Origin: Sphingomonas sp. Leaf357
GTDB taxonomy: Bacteria; Pseudomonadota; Alphaproteobacteria; Sphingomonadales; Sphingomonadaceae
Direction: 5' to 3'
Assembly (NCBI RefSeq): GCF_001423845.1
Contig: NZ_LMPM01000001.1
Coordinates: 1,155,493 to 1,219,492 of the forward strand
DNA: 64,000 nucleotides
The stretch's first letter is position 1. The number at the start of each line of letters is the position of its first letter. Made by a program: the position numbers and the translations under genes. The notes under the pieces are model-generated. The model was not told where the DNA came from, did not search any database, and was given only the letters and a program-made list of their open reading frames with translations. Below are positions 44,815 through 53,989 of the stretch, piece by piece.

Positions 44815-46323
44815 CTAATTGCGGTACAGCGCCTCCGCGTCGGCCTTGAAGCGGGCGCCACTGTCGCCGCGGCTGTAGAACATGTGCCCGCCGGGATAGA
44901 CGCGCAACTGCACGCGCTCCGCCACGCCGAAGGCCGGCATCTGATCGACGATCAGGCGCGAGGCGAAGAACGGGCAGGACAGATCGTCCCAGCCGTGCAC
45001 GATCAGCACGCGCATCTTGGCATCGGCGGCGATCGCCTTGCGCAGATCGGACACCGGCGTGTCGTCCGGCTTGCCGCGATCCCAGGCGCGGTTCACGGCG
45101 TAGGAGAGGGCGTTATATCGCGCCTCCGTCTTCCAGCCCACTTCGCGCGTTACGAAATCGACCATCGCGCTGGTGGTCGGCGCGATCAGCGCGTCGAGGA
45201 TCGGATCGTTCGACTTCTGTTGCGGCGACCATGGAAAGGGATCGAACGCGGTGACGTTGGAATCGTAGACGCTGCCGATCGTGCCGTCGTTGCGGTGGAC
45301 CTCGCGCAGAAACGTGCGGCTGTCGATCCGCCCGCCGAGCCGGCGGACCAGTGCGGGATCCAGCCCGGTCAGCTCGGTCACGCGGCCCACGATCCGCGCC
45401 GTCGCCTCGGGGTCCGAGCGTCCGCGCAACAGATCGCGCGCGAAATCGCCGCGCGTATAGGCCTCGACATCGCTCATCGCCGCCGGGGTCAGCCGCCCCT
45501 GCCGCTCGAGATTGGCCGCTGCCATCGAGGGCAGGTCGATCATCCACGGCAGGGGCGACAGCGCCGTGGCATCGTCGCCCGAAGCCGGGTCGAGATAGGG
45601 CGAGACCATGATCAGGCCGTTCACGCCCACGCCAATCTGCGATTGCAGCTCATAGGCGATGCGCGGCGCACGATAGCCGCCATAGCTTTCGCCCATGATG
45701 TACTTCGGCGAGCGCAACCGCCCGGCCTTGACCAGCCAGTCATAGACGACCTTCGACAGATATTTGATGTCGGGGTCGTTGGCGTAGAAAGCCTTCTTCG
45801 TCTCCGCCTCGTCGACCAGGCTGCGGCTGAACCCGGTGCCGACCGGATCGATGAAGACCAGATCGGTGAAATCGAGCCAGCTGTTGGGATTGTCACGCGC
45901 GATCGGCGCGTCGGACGGGGCGTCGCCCTGCGCACCGAACTGCACGCGCTTCGGCCCCACCGCGCCGAGGTTCAGATAGACCGACGCCGCGCCCGGCCCG
46001 CCGTTGAACGCGAAGGTCACGGGGCGCGCGGGATCGCGGCCGGGCACGGTATAGGCGGTGTAGACGACCTGCCCGATCTCCTTGCCCTTGTCGTCGCGCA
46101 CGGAAATCATCCCGACGCTCGCCTGATAGGTGATCGCGCGGCCACCGATCCTCGCGGTCTGCGTGATCGTCTTGTCGGCGGACATCGGCGGCAGCTTGGG
46201 GCCTTCCTCCGTCTTCTTCTCGACCGTGGTGGTGGTCTTGTCGGCCTGGGCATGCGCGGCGGTGGCGGTGGCGAACAGCAGGAGAGCGGCGGACAGGAGG
46301 CGGGTGGCGGTCAACGGAATCAC
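44815..46323 (-). CDS. S10 family serine carboxypeptidase, exported
   Basis: The 502-residue reading starts at GTG 46323 with a signal peptide (TRLLSAALLLFATATAAHAQ), 4 bp after the S9 gene's stop. It has the S10 oxyanion segment FNGGPGAASVYLNLGAVGP, nucleophile Ser213 in GESYGGYRAPRIA, Asp in HGWDDLSCPF and His in YPGGHMFY. It removes C-terminal residues from peptides, probably in the periplasm. It follows the S9 peptidase in one operon, which suggests joint breakdown of peptides from both ends. Confidence 0.92.
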   Translation of the reverse strand: MIPLTATRLLSAALLLFATATAAHAQADKTTTTVEKKTEEGPKLPPMSADKTITQTARIGGRAITYQASVGMISVRDDKGKEIGQVVYTAYTVPGRDPARPVTFAFNGGPGAASVYLNLGAVGPKRVQFGAQGDAPSDAPIARDNPNSWLDFTDLVFIDPVGTGFSRSLVDEAETKKAFYANDPDIKYLSKVVYDWLVKAGRLRSPKYIMGESYGGYRAPRIAYELQSQIGVGVNGLIMVSPYLDPASGDDATALSPLPWMIDLPSMAAANLERQGRLTPAAMSDVEAYTRGDFARDLLRGRSDPEATARIVGRVTELTGLDPALVRRLGGRIDSRTFLREVHRNDGTIGSVYDSNVTAFDPFPWSPQQKSNDPILDALIAPTTSAMVDFVTREVGWKTEARYNALSYAVNRAWDRGKPDDTPVSDLRKAIAADAKMRVLIVHGWDDLSCPFFASRLIVDQMPAFGVAERVQLRVYPGGHMFYSRGDSGARFKADAEALYRN

Positions 46324-46327
46324 TTTC

Positions 46328-48424
46328 TTACTGCTTGCCGGCGATGGCGGGGGCAGGGGCGGGGGAAGGGGCGGGGGCGGGCGCGGCGGACGCGCGATAG
46401 CGATCGAACCAGGCGAGGATCGCCGAGGCCTTGGCCGCCGATTGCGACGGCCGCGAGGTGAAGCCGCCATGGCTCGCGCCCGGCAGCTTGACCAACGCGG
46501 TGGGTACGCCTCGGATCTGCAGCGCGGCATAATATTGCTCGGATTCGGAAACCGGCGTCCGATAATCCTCGCTTCCCACCACCACCAGGGTCGGCGTCTT
46601 GACGTTGCCGACCAGGCTCAGCGGCGACCGGTTCCAATAGCTCATCGGATCCTCCCACGGCAGCTTGGTGAACCAGTAGCGCGACGTGAACAACGTATTG
46701 TCCATCGTCAGCGCCTCGCTGACCCAGTTGATCACCGGCTTCTGCGTCGCGGCGGCCTTGAACCGGTCGGTCTTGCCGACGATCCAGGCGGTCAGCACGC
46801 CGCCGCCCGATCCGCCGGTGACGAACAGGTTGTTCGCATCCGCCGTCCCGTCGGCGATCGCGGCATCGACCGCGGCCATCAGGTCGTCGTAATCGGCCGA
46901 CGGATAGGCCTTGTCGATCAGGTTGGCGAATTCGGCTCCGTAGGAGGTCGATCCGCGCGGATTGGTCCACAGCACGGCATAACCCGCGGCGGCGTAGAGT
47001 TGCACGTCGGTCGCGAAGCTCGGGCCATAGGCGCTGTTTGGGCCGCCATGGATTTCGAGGATCAGCGGAACGCGCTGTCCGGCCGTGCGCCCCGGTGGCG
47101 TCGCCAGCCACGCGTCGATCGACCGGCCATCGGGGGCCGTCACTGCGATCTTGCGCACCGGAGCCAGTGCCTTGGACGCCGTCATCACGGCATTGAGTTG
47201 CGTCAGACGGCGCGGCTTGCCGCCGCTCCACACCCAGACGTCGGCGGGCGCGCCGGCATCGCCGCCGGTATAGGCGATCGTGCCGCCGCGCGAGACCGAG
47301 AACTCGCCGCCGGTATAGGGCCGGTCGAGCCCGCCGCCCTCGACATTGTCGATCAGCGGCGAAAGTTTCCCGTCGAGGCCGATGCGCGCGATCCGGCGGC
47401 GGCCATGATCGTCATAGCTGGCATACAGGCTGCGCCCGTCCGCCGCCCAGGCCGTGGCCTCGATCCCGCGATCCAGCGATGCTGTGAGCGAGCGCGGGCC
47501 GGCGGCATCGCGATCGCCCACATAGAGCTGCGCATTCTCGTAACTGCGCCTCTTGTCATCGAACCCCAGCCAGGCGATGCGATTGCCGTCCGGCGACACC
47601 AATGGCTGGCCGTCCGGCCCGTCGCGCGTCGTCAGCATGCGCAGCGCGCCGCTCGCCACGTCGATCGCGATCACGTCGGAATTCATCACCTGCCGTTCGG
47701 CCTCGGGACCGCGGATCGCGGCGAACACGATCTCCCGGCCATCGGGCGTCCAGGACAATGGCCCGCCATCGTCGAACGCGCCGAACGTCAATTGCCGCGC
47801 CGCGCCTCCATCCGCCGCGACGACGAACAGATGGTCGCGGTCCGGCTTGACGTAGCCGGGACCGTCGTTGCGATAATTGACCCGGTCGATGACGGTCAGC
47901 GGCTCGGCCCATTTCGCCCCCTCGGGCTTGGGCGGCGCTTTGCCCAGCGTCGTCGCCTCGCCCGCCACGGTCGCGACATAGGCCAGGCGCGTGCCGTCCG
48001 GCGACCAGGCGAGCGCCTGCGGATCGCCGGGGAAGCTCGTCACCCGCGCGCTGGCCCCGCTCGCGATCCAGCGCACGAACAGTTGGGATCCGCTGCCGTC
48101 GCCGGCGGCATAGGCGATGCGCGTGCCATCCGGCGACCAGCGCGGGCTCGATCCTTGCGCAACCAAAGGCGACTGGCGGCCGGACGCGACATCGATCAGC
48201 CAGAGCGACGATTGCATCCGGTCGTTCATCACGTCGCCGGAGCGCCGCACATAGACGATCGAGCGTCCGTCCGGGCTGATCTGCGGATCGGCGGCGATCG
48301 ACAGGCCGAATAGATCCGCGCCGGTGAACACGCGCGACGGCGCGTCGGCGGGCGCGGCGTTCGGCTGCTGCTGCGCGACGGCCGGCGTCGCGGCAAGGAT
48401 CAGGAAGGCGAGGGACAAACGCAC
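46328..48424 (-). CDS. S9 family prolyl-oligopeptidase-like peptidase, exported
   Basis: The 698-residue enzyme has a signal peptide (VRLSLAFLILAATPAVAQ), an N-terminal beta-propeller of repeated ...SPDG...I.Y/F... blades (about 30-420), and a C-terminal alpha/beta catalytic domain with Ser539 in GGSGGGVLT, Asp in GSEDYRTPV and His in PGASHGGFT. It acts as a dipeptidyl or acylaminoacyl peptidase. GTG 48424 follows GGAGCC; the ATG at 48487 would bury the signal peptide. The S10 gene follows with a 4-bp gap. Confidence 0.93.
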   Translation of the reverse strand: MRLSLAFLILAATPAVAQQQPNAAPADAPSRVFTGADLFGLSIAADPQISPDGRSIVYVRRSGDVMNDRMQSSLWLIDVASGRQSPLVAQGSSPRWSPDGTRIAYAAGDGSGSQLFVRWIASGASARVTSFPGDPQALAWSPDGTRLAYVATVAGEATTLGKAPPKPEGAKWAEPLTVIDRVNYRNDGPGYVKPDRDHLFVVAADGGAARQLTFGAFDDGGPLSWTPDGREIVFAAIRGPEAERQVMNSDVIAIDVASGALRMLTTRDGPDGQPLVSPDGNRIAWLGFDDKRRSYENAQLYVGDRDAAGPRSLTASLDRGIEATAWAADGRSLYASYDDHGRRRIARIGLDGKLSPLIDNVEGGGLDRPYTGGEFSVSRGGTIAYTGGDAGAPADVWVWSGGKPRRLTQLNAVMTASKALAPVRKIAVTAPDGRSIDAWLATPPGRTAGQRVPLILEIHGGPNSAYGPSFATDVQLYAAAGYAVLWTNPRGSTSYGAEFANLIDKAYPSADYDDLMAAVDAAIADGTADANNLFVTGGSGGGVLTAWIVGKTDRFKAAATQKPVINWVSEALTMDNTLFTSRYWFTKLPWEDPMSYWNRSPLSLVGNVKTPTLVVVGSEDYRTPVSESEQYYAALQIRGVPTALVKLPGASHGGFTSRPSQSAAKASAILAWFDRYRASAAPAPAPSPAPAPAIAGKQ

Positions 48425-48503
48425 GGATGGCTCCTTCGATAAAGGCCGGAGCATCATGCCCGATCGCCGTGCCCGCGCAACCGCCATTCGCTGGACATAA
48501 AAA

Positions 48504-48530
48504 CGGCCCGACAGGGGCGCTGTCGGGCCG
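48504..48530 (-). terminator. Rho-independent terminator of the epsC-GATase-lipoprotein operon
   Basis: Perfect 11-bp arms CGGCCCGACAG / CTGTCGGGCCG with a GGGCG loop. Read on the minus strand the stem is followed by TTTTT, so it ends transcripts from the small lipoprotein gene and separates them from the S9 peptidase gene. Confidence 0.9.
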
Positions 48531-48586
48531 GAGGTTACGCTAGGGAGCTTACCCGGCGTGTTTCGGTGCCGCCTCGGCGGGAAATC

Positions 48587-48823
48587 CTATTGGCCGTTGC
48601 CGAGTTCGCCCGCGGCATTGTCGACGACGGCATTGTCCGGGCCGGCCGCATTGTCGGCGAGCGGATCGGCGCCGCCGGCGAAATTGCCGTCCGTCACGGG
48701 GCTCTCGTCGTTCAGCACGACGTCGCTCGACGTGATGTTGGTCGTCTCGTCCTGCTTCGCGCAGGCGGATACCGTCAGTGCGGTGCCGAGCAGGATCGGC
48801 AGGGCCAGATTGATCTTCTTCAT
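48587..48823 (-). CDS. Small lipoprotein, function unknown
   Basis: The 78-residue protein has a lipoprotein leader (KKINLALPILLGTALTVSAC) whose Cys21 is the lipidation site, followed by a short, acidic, Asn/Asp/Ala-rich mature part with VDNAAGE-like repeats (DNAAGPDNAVVDNAAGE). AAGGAG precedes ATG 48823. No known domain is visible; it is probably disordered. It lies 31 bp after the amidotransferase gene in the same direction and just before a strong terminator, so it is the last gene of that operon. Confidence 0.8.
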   Translation of the reverse strand: MKKINLALPILLGTALTVSACAKQDETTNITSSDVVLNDESPVTDGNFAGGADPLADNAAGPDNAVVDNAAGELGNGQ

Positions 48824-48854
48824 GGAAACTCCTTCTTCGGTGGTGAGATGATCG

Positions 48855-49610
48855 TCATGCTGCGACCGATGCGCGCAGCGAGCTGCCGACGAGCGAGAAG
48901 AACGCGCGGCTTTCGGCCGATCGATCGACATTCCATTCCGGGTGCCATTGCACCGCCAGCACGTCCGCGCCGCACGGCCGTGCCCAGATCGCCTCGATCA
49001 ACCCGTCCTCGGCCGCGATCGCCTCGATCGACAGGCCGCCGCCCAACCGATCGATGCCCTGTTCGTGCACCGAATTGACCGACATGCGCCGCCGACCGGT
49101 GGCGCGCGCGAGCAGACCGGCGTCGTTCAGCTCGACATCGTGGCAATGGCCGAACAGTTCGTCGAAGCACCCGTCCCACGATCCGCGGTGATGCCGCCCG
49201 TGACAGGCATCGGTGGAGAGCGTGCCGCCGAACAGCACGTTGATCTCCTGCAGGCCACGACAGATGCCGAACACCGGCTTGCCCGCCTCGATCATCTTGC
49301 CGGCGAGCGCCAGCGCCACCTCATCGCGCTCAGGATCGGTGCATTGCCCGGCCGGCAGTGGCGCGCCGCCATAGCGGGCCGGCGCGACGTTGGAGCGCGA
49401 TCCGGTAAGCAACAGCCCGTCGAGCATGATCGCCATCGCGGAGATATCGACCGCCTCGATCACCGCGGGCACGAGCACCACCGTCGCATCGGAAAAGCGC
49501 GAGAGCGGCGCGACGAAGCGGGTGGCGACGGTCTGGACGGGGCGAACGACCGCCTCGTTGCAGCACAGGACGCCGACGATCGGGCGCGGCGTGGCGCGCT
49601 CGGCGCTCAT
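48855..49610 (-). CDS. Class I glutamine amidotransferase (PuuD-type gamma-glutamyl-GABA hydrolase family)
   Basis: The 251-residue protein has the amidotransferase triad: Cys117 in FGICRGLQEINV, and His/Glu in VQWHPEWN near the C terminus. The DGLLLTGSRSNVAP segment is typical of the PuuD group, which frees gamma-linked amino groups from gamma-glutamyl compounds. It overlaps the acetyltransferase gene by 4 bp and is translationally coupled to it. A role in sulfur or amine metabolism (gamma-glutamyl conjugates) is plausible. Confidence 0.9.
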   Translation of the reverse strand: MSAERATPRPIVGVLCCNEAVVRPVQTVATRFVAPLSRFSDATVVLVPAVIEAVDISAMAIMLDGLLLTGSRSNVAPARYGGAPLPAGQCTDPERDEVALALAGKMIEAGKPVFGICRGLQEINVLFGGTLSTDACHGRHHRGSWDGCFDELFGHCHDVELNDAGLLARATGRRRMSVNSVHEQGIDRLGGGLSIEAIAAEDGLIEAIWARPCGADVLAVQWHPEWNVDRSAESRAFFSLVGSSLRASVAA

Positions 49611-50590
49611 GCCGAAGCCGCCCGCAAGAGCACGTCGCGCAGCGCGAGGCCGGCTTCGGTATCGAGTCGCTGCGCCTCGGGCTGCACCAGCACGCTGTCG
49701 TCGGGCACGTCGGACAGCAGCCAGACATTTCCACCGATGGTCGATCGCGCACCGATCGTGACGCGGCCGAGGATCGTCGCGCCGGCATAGATCACCACAT
49801 CGTCGCCGACGATCGGATGGCGGGCATGGCGTTCGCGCACGTCGTGCGGCGTCGCGCCGATCGGGCTGCGCGCACCCAGCGTGACATGCTGGTACAGCCG
49901 CACGCGCGCGCCGATGATCGCGGTCTCGCCGATCACGACGCCGGTGCCGTGATCGATGAAGAAGCTCTCGCCGATTGTCGCGCCGGGATGGATGTCGATG
50001 CCGGTGCGTTCGTTGGCGAGTTCGGAGATCAGCCGCGCGACGATCGGCGCGCCCAGCGCGTTCAGTTCGTGCGCGATGCGGTGATGCAGGCTGGCGATCG
50101 CGCCGGGATAGCAAACCAGGATCTCGTCCACGCTGCGCGCCGCCGGATCGCCCAGAAAGGCCGCCTCGACATCGCTGTCCACCAGCCGCCTGATATCGCC
50201 CAGAGCCGCGGCGAACAGCCGGACGATCGCCGGTGCCTGATCGGCATCGAACAGCCCCGCCTCGGGCTGCCAATAGCCCAGTTCGTTGCCGATCTCGCGT
50301 TCCAGGTCGGTCAGCGCGGCGAGCAGCTTGGCGGCGACGAAATTGTCTTCGTCGGCGAGGTTGCCGCGAAACTGGCCCAGCCGGCGCGGGTAGAGCGCGG
50401 CGGACAATTGCCGCACGATCTGTTCCAACGCCGCACGCGACGGAAAGCTGACGACGTCGCGAGCTTCGTCCTGCCGCGCCCGCCAATCTTCGCGGGCCGC
50501 GCGCAGATCGGCAATGGCGTCGCCGACCGAGAATTCCTTGACGGTGACCGCCCGGGTGTCGTGGCGGGTGTCGGTCTGCTGCGCGGTCAT
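49607..50590 (-). CDS. epsC: Serine O-acetyltransferase, EpsC/CysE type
   Basis: The 327-residue enzyme has a helical N-terminal domain (1-190) and a left-handed beta-helix of hexapeptide repeats (GIDIHPGATIGESFFIDHGTG, then VVIGETAIIG and VYAGATILGRVTIG-like turns). This is the long EpsC form. It makes O-acetylserine from serine and acetyl-CoA, the first step of cysteine synthesis. ATG 50590 lies behind GGAGG. It heads an operon with the amidotransferase and the small lipoprotein. Confidence 0.92.
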   Translation of the reverse strand: MTAQQTDTRHDTRAVTVKEFSVGDAIADLRAAREDWRARQDEARDVVSFPSRAALEQIVRQLSAALYPRRLGQFRGNLADEDNFVAAKLLAALTDLEREIGNELGYWQPEAGLFDADQAPAIVRLFAAALGDIRRLVDSDVEAAFLGDPAARSVDEILVCYPGAIASLHHRIAHELNALGAPIVARLISELANERTGIDIHPGATIGESFFIDHGTGVVIGETAIIGARVRLYQHVTLGARSPIGATPHDVRERHARHPIVGDDVVIYAGATILGRVTIGARSTIGGNVWLLSDVPDDSVLVQPEAQRLDTEAGLALRDVLLRAASA

Positions 50591-50723
50591 TGCTGCCTCC
50601 GACCCTGAGCATATCCTACTCACACGATGGGAATTCATAGAAATGCTTCGCCGGGGCAAAGCAGGCCTTTGCGGATGCGGTTTGCGTGATACGAAGACGG
50701 TTCGACAATCGTTGGCCGACATG

Positions 50724-50747
50724 GGAACTTCGCGCCGCATCAGCGTT
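50724..50747 (+). promoter_or_regulatory. EcfG-like promoter, short spacer
   Basis: GGAAC (50724-50728), 15 bp, CGTT (50744-50747), 43 bp upstream of the DUF4403 lipoprotein start. The elements are perfect but the spacer is one base shorter than consensus. Confidence 0.35.
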
Positions 50748-50790
50748 TAGCGCGGTTGACGGCGTTGGGCCGGGGGGCTTTGAAAAGGGG

Positions 50791-52263
50791 ATGGGCTTGC
50801 GCGCTCCATATCTGCTGGCGATGTCGGGCATGTTGCTGGCGACCGGGTGCAGCCATTCGGTCACGTCGCCCGCGCCGCCCAAGGTGGAGACCGCGCCGGA
50901 TTTTCCGCTCCAGACCTCGACCATCGTCGTGCCGATTTCCAGCTCGCTCGACGATCTGCAGCGCGCGCTGGAACAGCAACTGCCGCGCCGCCTGTGGGGC
51001 ATCGACAAGCGGCTGGACACATGCGTCGGGGAGAAGCGCGTCGATCTGGGCATCGCCAGGCTGAAGGTGGTGCCGAACCTTGGCTGTCGCATCGTCGGCG
51101 ATGTGCGGCGCGGCAAGATCACGCTCGGCGGAAGCGGCGATCGGCTGACGATCACGATGCCGATCCACGCGGCGATCGCGGCGCAGAAGGTCGGCGGCGT
51201 GGTGTCGAAGACCGCGACCGGCGATGCCGTCGTCCATGCCGTCGCGCGGCTGTCGATCGTCGGAAACTGGCGCCCGTCCGCCAGGGTGTCGATCGCCTAT
51301 GACTGGACCACCCCGCCGGGGGTCGATTTCCTCGGCCAGCGGATCGAATTCGTGAGCAAGGCCGATGCACGGTTGAAGCCGGTGATCGCCAGGCTCGAGC
51401 AGACGCTGCCGCGCGAACTCGACAAATTGAACCTCCGCGCCAAGCTGGCCGGCGCCTGGAAGCAGGGTTTCACCTCGATCATGCTCAACCGCGAACGCCC
51501 GCCGGCGTGGATGCGGATCACGCCAAAGCGGATCGGGTTCGGCGGCTACCGGATCCAGCGGCGCAATCTGGAACTGCTGCTGTCGGCCGAGGCGTATACG
51601 GAGACGTTCGTGGGCGATCGGCCGGCCGATCCCGCCGTCACGCCCTTGCCGCCGCCTGCCGCCGCGATCGGTCAGCGTGGGCTCAATTTCTTCATCCCCG
51701 TACTGGCCGATTATGCGCAGCTGGAACCCGTCGTACGCCGTGCTCTGCTCAAGCGTGCGCAGAAGGGCATCACGCTCGCCGGTGTCGGGCCGGTCGACGT
51801 CACGTTCGGCAAGGTCACGGTCTATGCCACCGATGGCGGACATCTCGCGGTCGGCGTCGTCGCCGAGGCGAAGGCGAAGCAGAATTCGTTGCTGTCGACC
51901 AAGGGCGAGGTCTGGTTGACCGCCGTGCCCTACAATGTGGCCAATTCGCAGCTCGTGCGCGTGCGCGATCTGACCCTGGCGACGAACACCGACAATAGCA
52001 TCACCAACCTGCTCGTCGCGTTGTTCAAGGACACCTCGATCCGCGACAGTATCGCGCAGGGCCTGACGCATGATTTCGCGCCGGATTACGCGAAGGTGCT
52101 GGCGTCCGCGCGCAAGGCGATCGGTGCGCGGCGCGAGGGCGATTTCCTGCTCTCGGCGGACGTGACCAAGGTGGAGAACGGCACGCTGGCGGTGACCGGG
52201 CAGGGGCTGTTCATGCCGGTGCGCGCCACGGGCCAAGCGACGATCGCGTACAGGCCGCGATAG
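50791..52263 (+). CDS. DUF4403 lipoprotein
   Basis: The 490-residue protein begins with a lipobox (LLATGC, Cys20) and matches DUF4403: FPLQTSTIVVPISSSLDDLQRALEQQLP near the N terminus, repeated BPI/SMP-like long beta segments, and VGVVAEAKAKQNS. The family is common in sphingomonads and Bacteroidetes and probably binds lipids, in the periplasm or at the outer membrane. ATG 50791 follows AAGGGG. It may be stress-induced. Confidence 0.85.
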   Translation: MGLRAPYLLAMSGMLLATGCSHSVTSPAPPKVETAPDFPLQTSTIVVPISSSLDDLQRALEQQLPRRLWGIDKRLDTCVGEKRVDLGIARLKVVPNLGCRIVGDVRRGKITLGGSGDRLTITMPIHAAIAAQKVGGVVSKTATGDAVVHAVARLSIVGNWRPSARVSIAYDWTTPPGVDFLGQRIEFVSKADARLKPVIARLEQTLPRELDKLNLRAKLAGAWKQGFTSIMLNRERPPAWMRITPKRIGFGGYRIQRRNLELLLSAEAYTETFVGDRPADPAVTPLPPPAAAIGQRGLNFFIPVLADYAQLEPVVRRALLKRAQKGITLAGVGPVDVTFGKVTVYATDGGHLAVGVVAEAKAKQNSLLSTKGEVWLTAVPYNVANSQLVRVRDLTLATNTDNSITNLLVALFKDTSIRDSIAQGLTHDFAPDYAKVLASARKAIGARREGDFLLSADVTKVENGTLAVTGQGLFMPVRATGQATIAYRPR

Positions 52264-52273
52264 GGTTCCCGGC

Positions 52274-53923
52274 TCACGCCGCGGGGAAATGCTCGGCGAG
52301 CGTGGCGTGGATCTGCGCGACGACGGCGGCGCCTTCGCCCACCGCCGATGCCACGCGCTTGGTCGATCCGGCGCGGACGTCGCCGATCGCGAACACGCCG
52401 GGCAGGCTCGTTTCCAGCGGCCGGCCGGTCCGCCCGGTGACGATGAAACCCTTGTCGTCGGTCTCGACACAGCCTTCCAGCCAGCCGGCATTGGGATCGG
52501 CACCGATGAACAGGAAGACGTGGTGCAGCGTGCAGCGCGAAATGGTGCCGTCGGCTACGCGGCGGAAGGTCGCGGCCTGCAACGCGCCGGCGGCGTCGCC
52601 CTCAAGTCCTACGATCTCGCTTCCGACATGCATCGTGACGTTGGGCAGCGCGGCGATCCGATCGATTAGGTAGCGCGACATCGTCGCGGCGAGAGGGCGC
52701 CGGACGATCAGATGCAACCGCTTCACCTTGGGCGCGAGGAACGCGATCGCCTGCCCCGCCGAATTGCCGCCGCCGACCAATGCGACCTCCTCGCCGTCAC
52801 ACAGCTTCGCCTCGGTCGGCGATACCCAATACGACACGCCGGCGCCTTCGAACTTCGACAGTTCGGCGATGTCGGGCCGGCGATAGCGTGCGCCGGACGC
52901 GACGATCACGGTGCGCGCGCGAATGCGCTGATCGTCGGCAAGCCGGAGCGACAGGGGCGATCCCGCGCCGTGCGCGTCGGCGCATTCCAATTGCTTCACG
53001 CCGAGCGGAATGGCCATTTCGGCACCGAACTTCAGCGCCTGGTTGAAGGCGCGACCGGCCAGCGCCTGTCCGGAAATGCCGGTCGGGAAGCCGAGATAGT
53101 TCTCGATCCGGGCCGACGCGCCGGCCTGTCCGCCCATCGTATGTTCGTCCAGCACGATCACCGACAAGCCTTCGGACGCGGCATAGACCGCGGCGGCCAG
53201 GCCGGAGGGGCCGGCACCGACGATCGCGACGTCGTACAGCGCGTCCGGAGCCAGTTCGGGCGTCAGGCCCAGGCAGGCCGCCATCTCGGTTTCGCTCGGC
53301 CGCTTCAGGATCGCGCCGTTGGGGCACACGACCAGGGGCAATTCCTGCGGCAGGACGCCGGCGCGCTCGACGAAGGCGCGCCCTTCCTCGTCGGATCGCA
53401 CGTCGAGCACCAGATTGGGATGGCCGCTGCGGTTGAGGAAGTTCTGCAGGCGCGTGATGTCCGCGCTGCCCGGCACGCCGATCAGGATCGTGCCTGCGCC
53501 CTCCTGGATGAGCCCGACGCGGCGCAGGATCAATGCACGCATGACGATCTCGCCGATGTCCGCGGATCCGATCATCAGCGCGCGCAGATGCGCCGCGTCG
53601 AATGGCAGCGCACGGCAACCCTCTGGCCCGGCATGCCCGCCGGCGAGTGCCGGCCGGCCGGACAATTGCGCGACTTCGCCGGTCAACTGGCCGCGATGAT
53701 AGGTGACGATCGGTGTTTCATGGTTCAGCCCGTCGCGGCGGACGACCTCGATCGACCCGTCCAGCACCAGCCAGGCCGGGCTGTGTTCGTCGGCGATCCT
53801 GAATACGTGCTCACCGGCCGCGAAGCTCCGCGCCGGGCCGCTGGCGAAGCGCTGCGCCGACTCCATCTGCACGGCGTCGAAGGTCGGGAACATCTGGTCG
53901 GCGCGGGTGTCGCTCAAGCTCAT
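52274..53923 (-). CDS. Cyclic-nucleotide-binding domain fused to a thioredoxin-reductase-like FAD enzyme
   Basis: The 549-residue protein has an N-terminal cyclic-nucleotide-binding domain (about 15-125), a short thioredoxin-like middle (about 130-225), and a TrxR-type FAD/NAD(P)H core (VAIVGAGPSGLAAAVYAAS, VALVGGGNSAGQAIAF, GVFAIGDVRAGSTKRVASAVGEG). The usual CxxC active site is missing: the region reads YWVSPTEAKLC, with one Cys. So it is unlikely to reduce thioredoxin in the normal way and may be a regulated NAD(P)H oxidase or diaphorase. ATG 53923 is the start. Confidence 0.88.
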   Translation of the reverse strand: MSLSDTRADQMFPTFDAVQMESAQRFASGPARSFAAGEHVFRIADEHSPAWLVLDGSIEVVRRDGLNHETPIVTYHRGQLTGEVAQLSGRPALAGGHAGPEGCRALPFDAAHLRALMIGSADIGEIVMRALILRRVGLIQEGAGTILIGVPGSADITRLQNFLNRSGHPNLVLDVRSDEEGRAFVERAGVLPQELPLVVCPNGAILKRPSETEMAACLGLTPELAPDALYDVAIVGAGPSGLAAAVYAASEGLSVIVLDEHTMGGQAGASARIENYLGFPTGISGQALAGRAFNQALKFGAEMAIPLGVKQLECADAHGAGSPLSLRLADDQRIRARTVIVASGARYRRPDIAELSKFEGAGVSYWVSPTEAKLCDGEEVALVGGGNSAGQAIAFLAPKVKRLHLIVRRPLAATMSRYLIDRIAALPNVTMHVGSEIVGLEGDAAGALQAATFRRVADGTISRCTLHHVFLFIGADPNAGWLEGCVETDDKGFIVTGRTGRPLETSLPGVFAIGDVRAGSTKRVASAVGEGAAVVAQIHATLAEHFPAA

Positions 53924-53989
53924 TGGGAGGCCCTCGCCTGATGCGCCATGGTCCGAGACTTACGCTTCATAGAAGGCTGCGGCAACGGC

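Noticed and set aside
46328..48424. Lasso peptide isopeptidase
   Set aside because: The S9 enzyme is 14 kb from the B1/B2 genes and sits in an operon with an S10 peptidase; nothing ties it to a lasso cluster.
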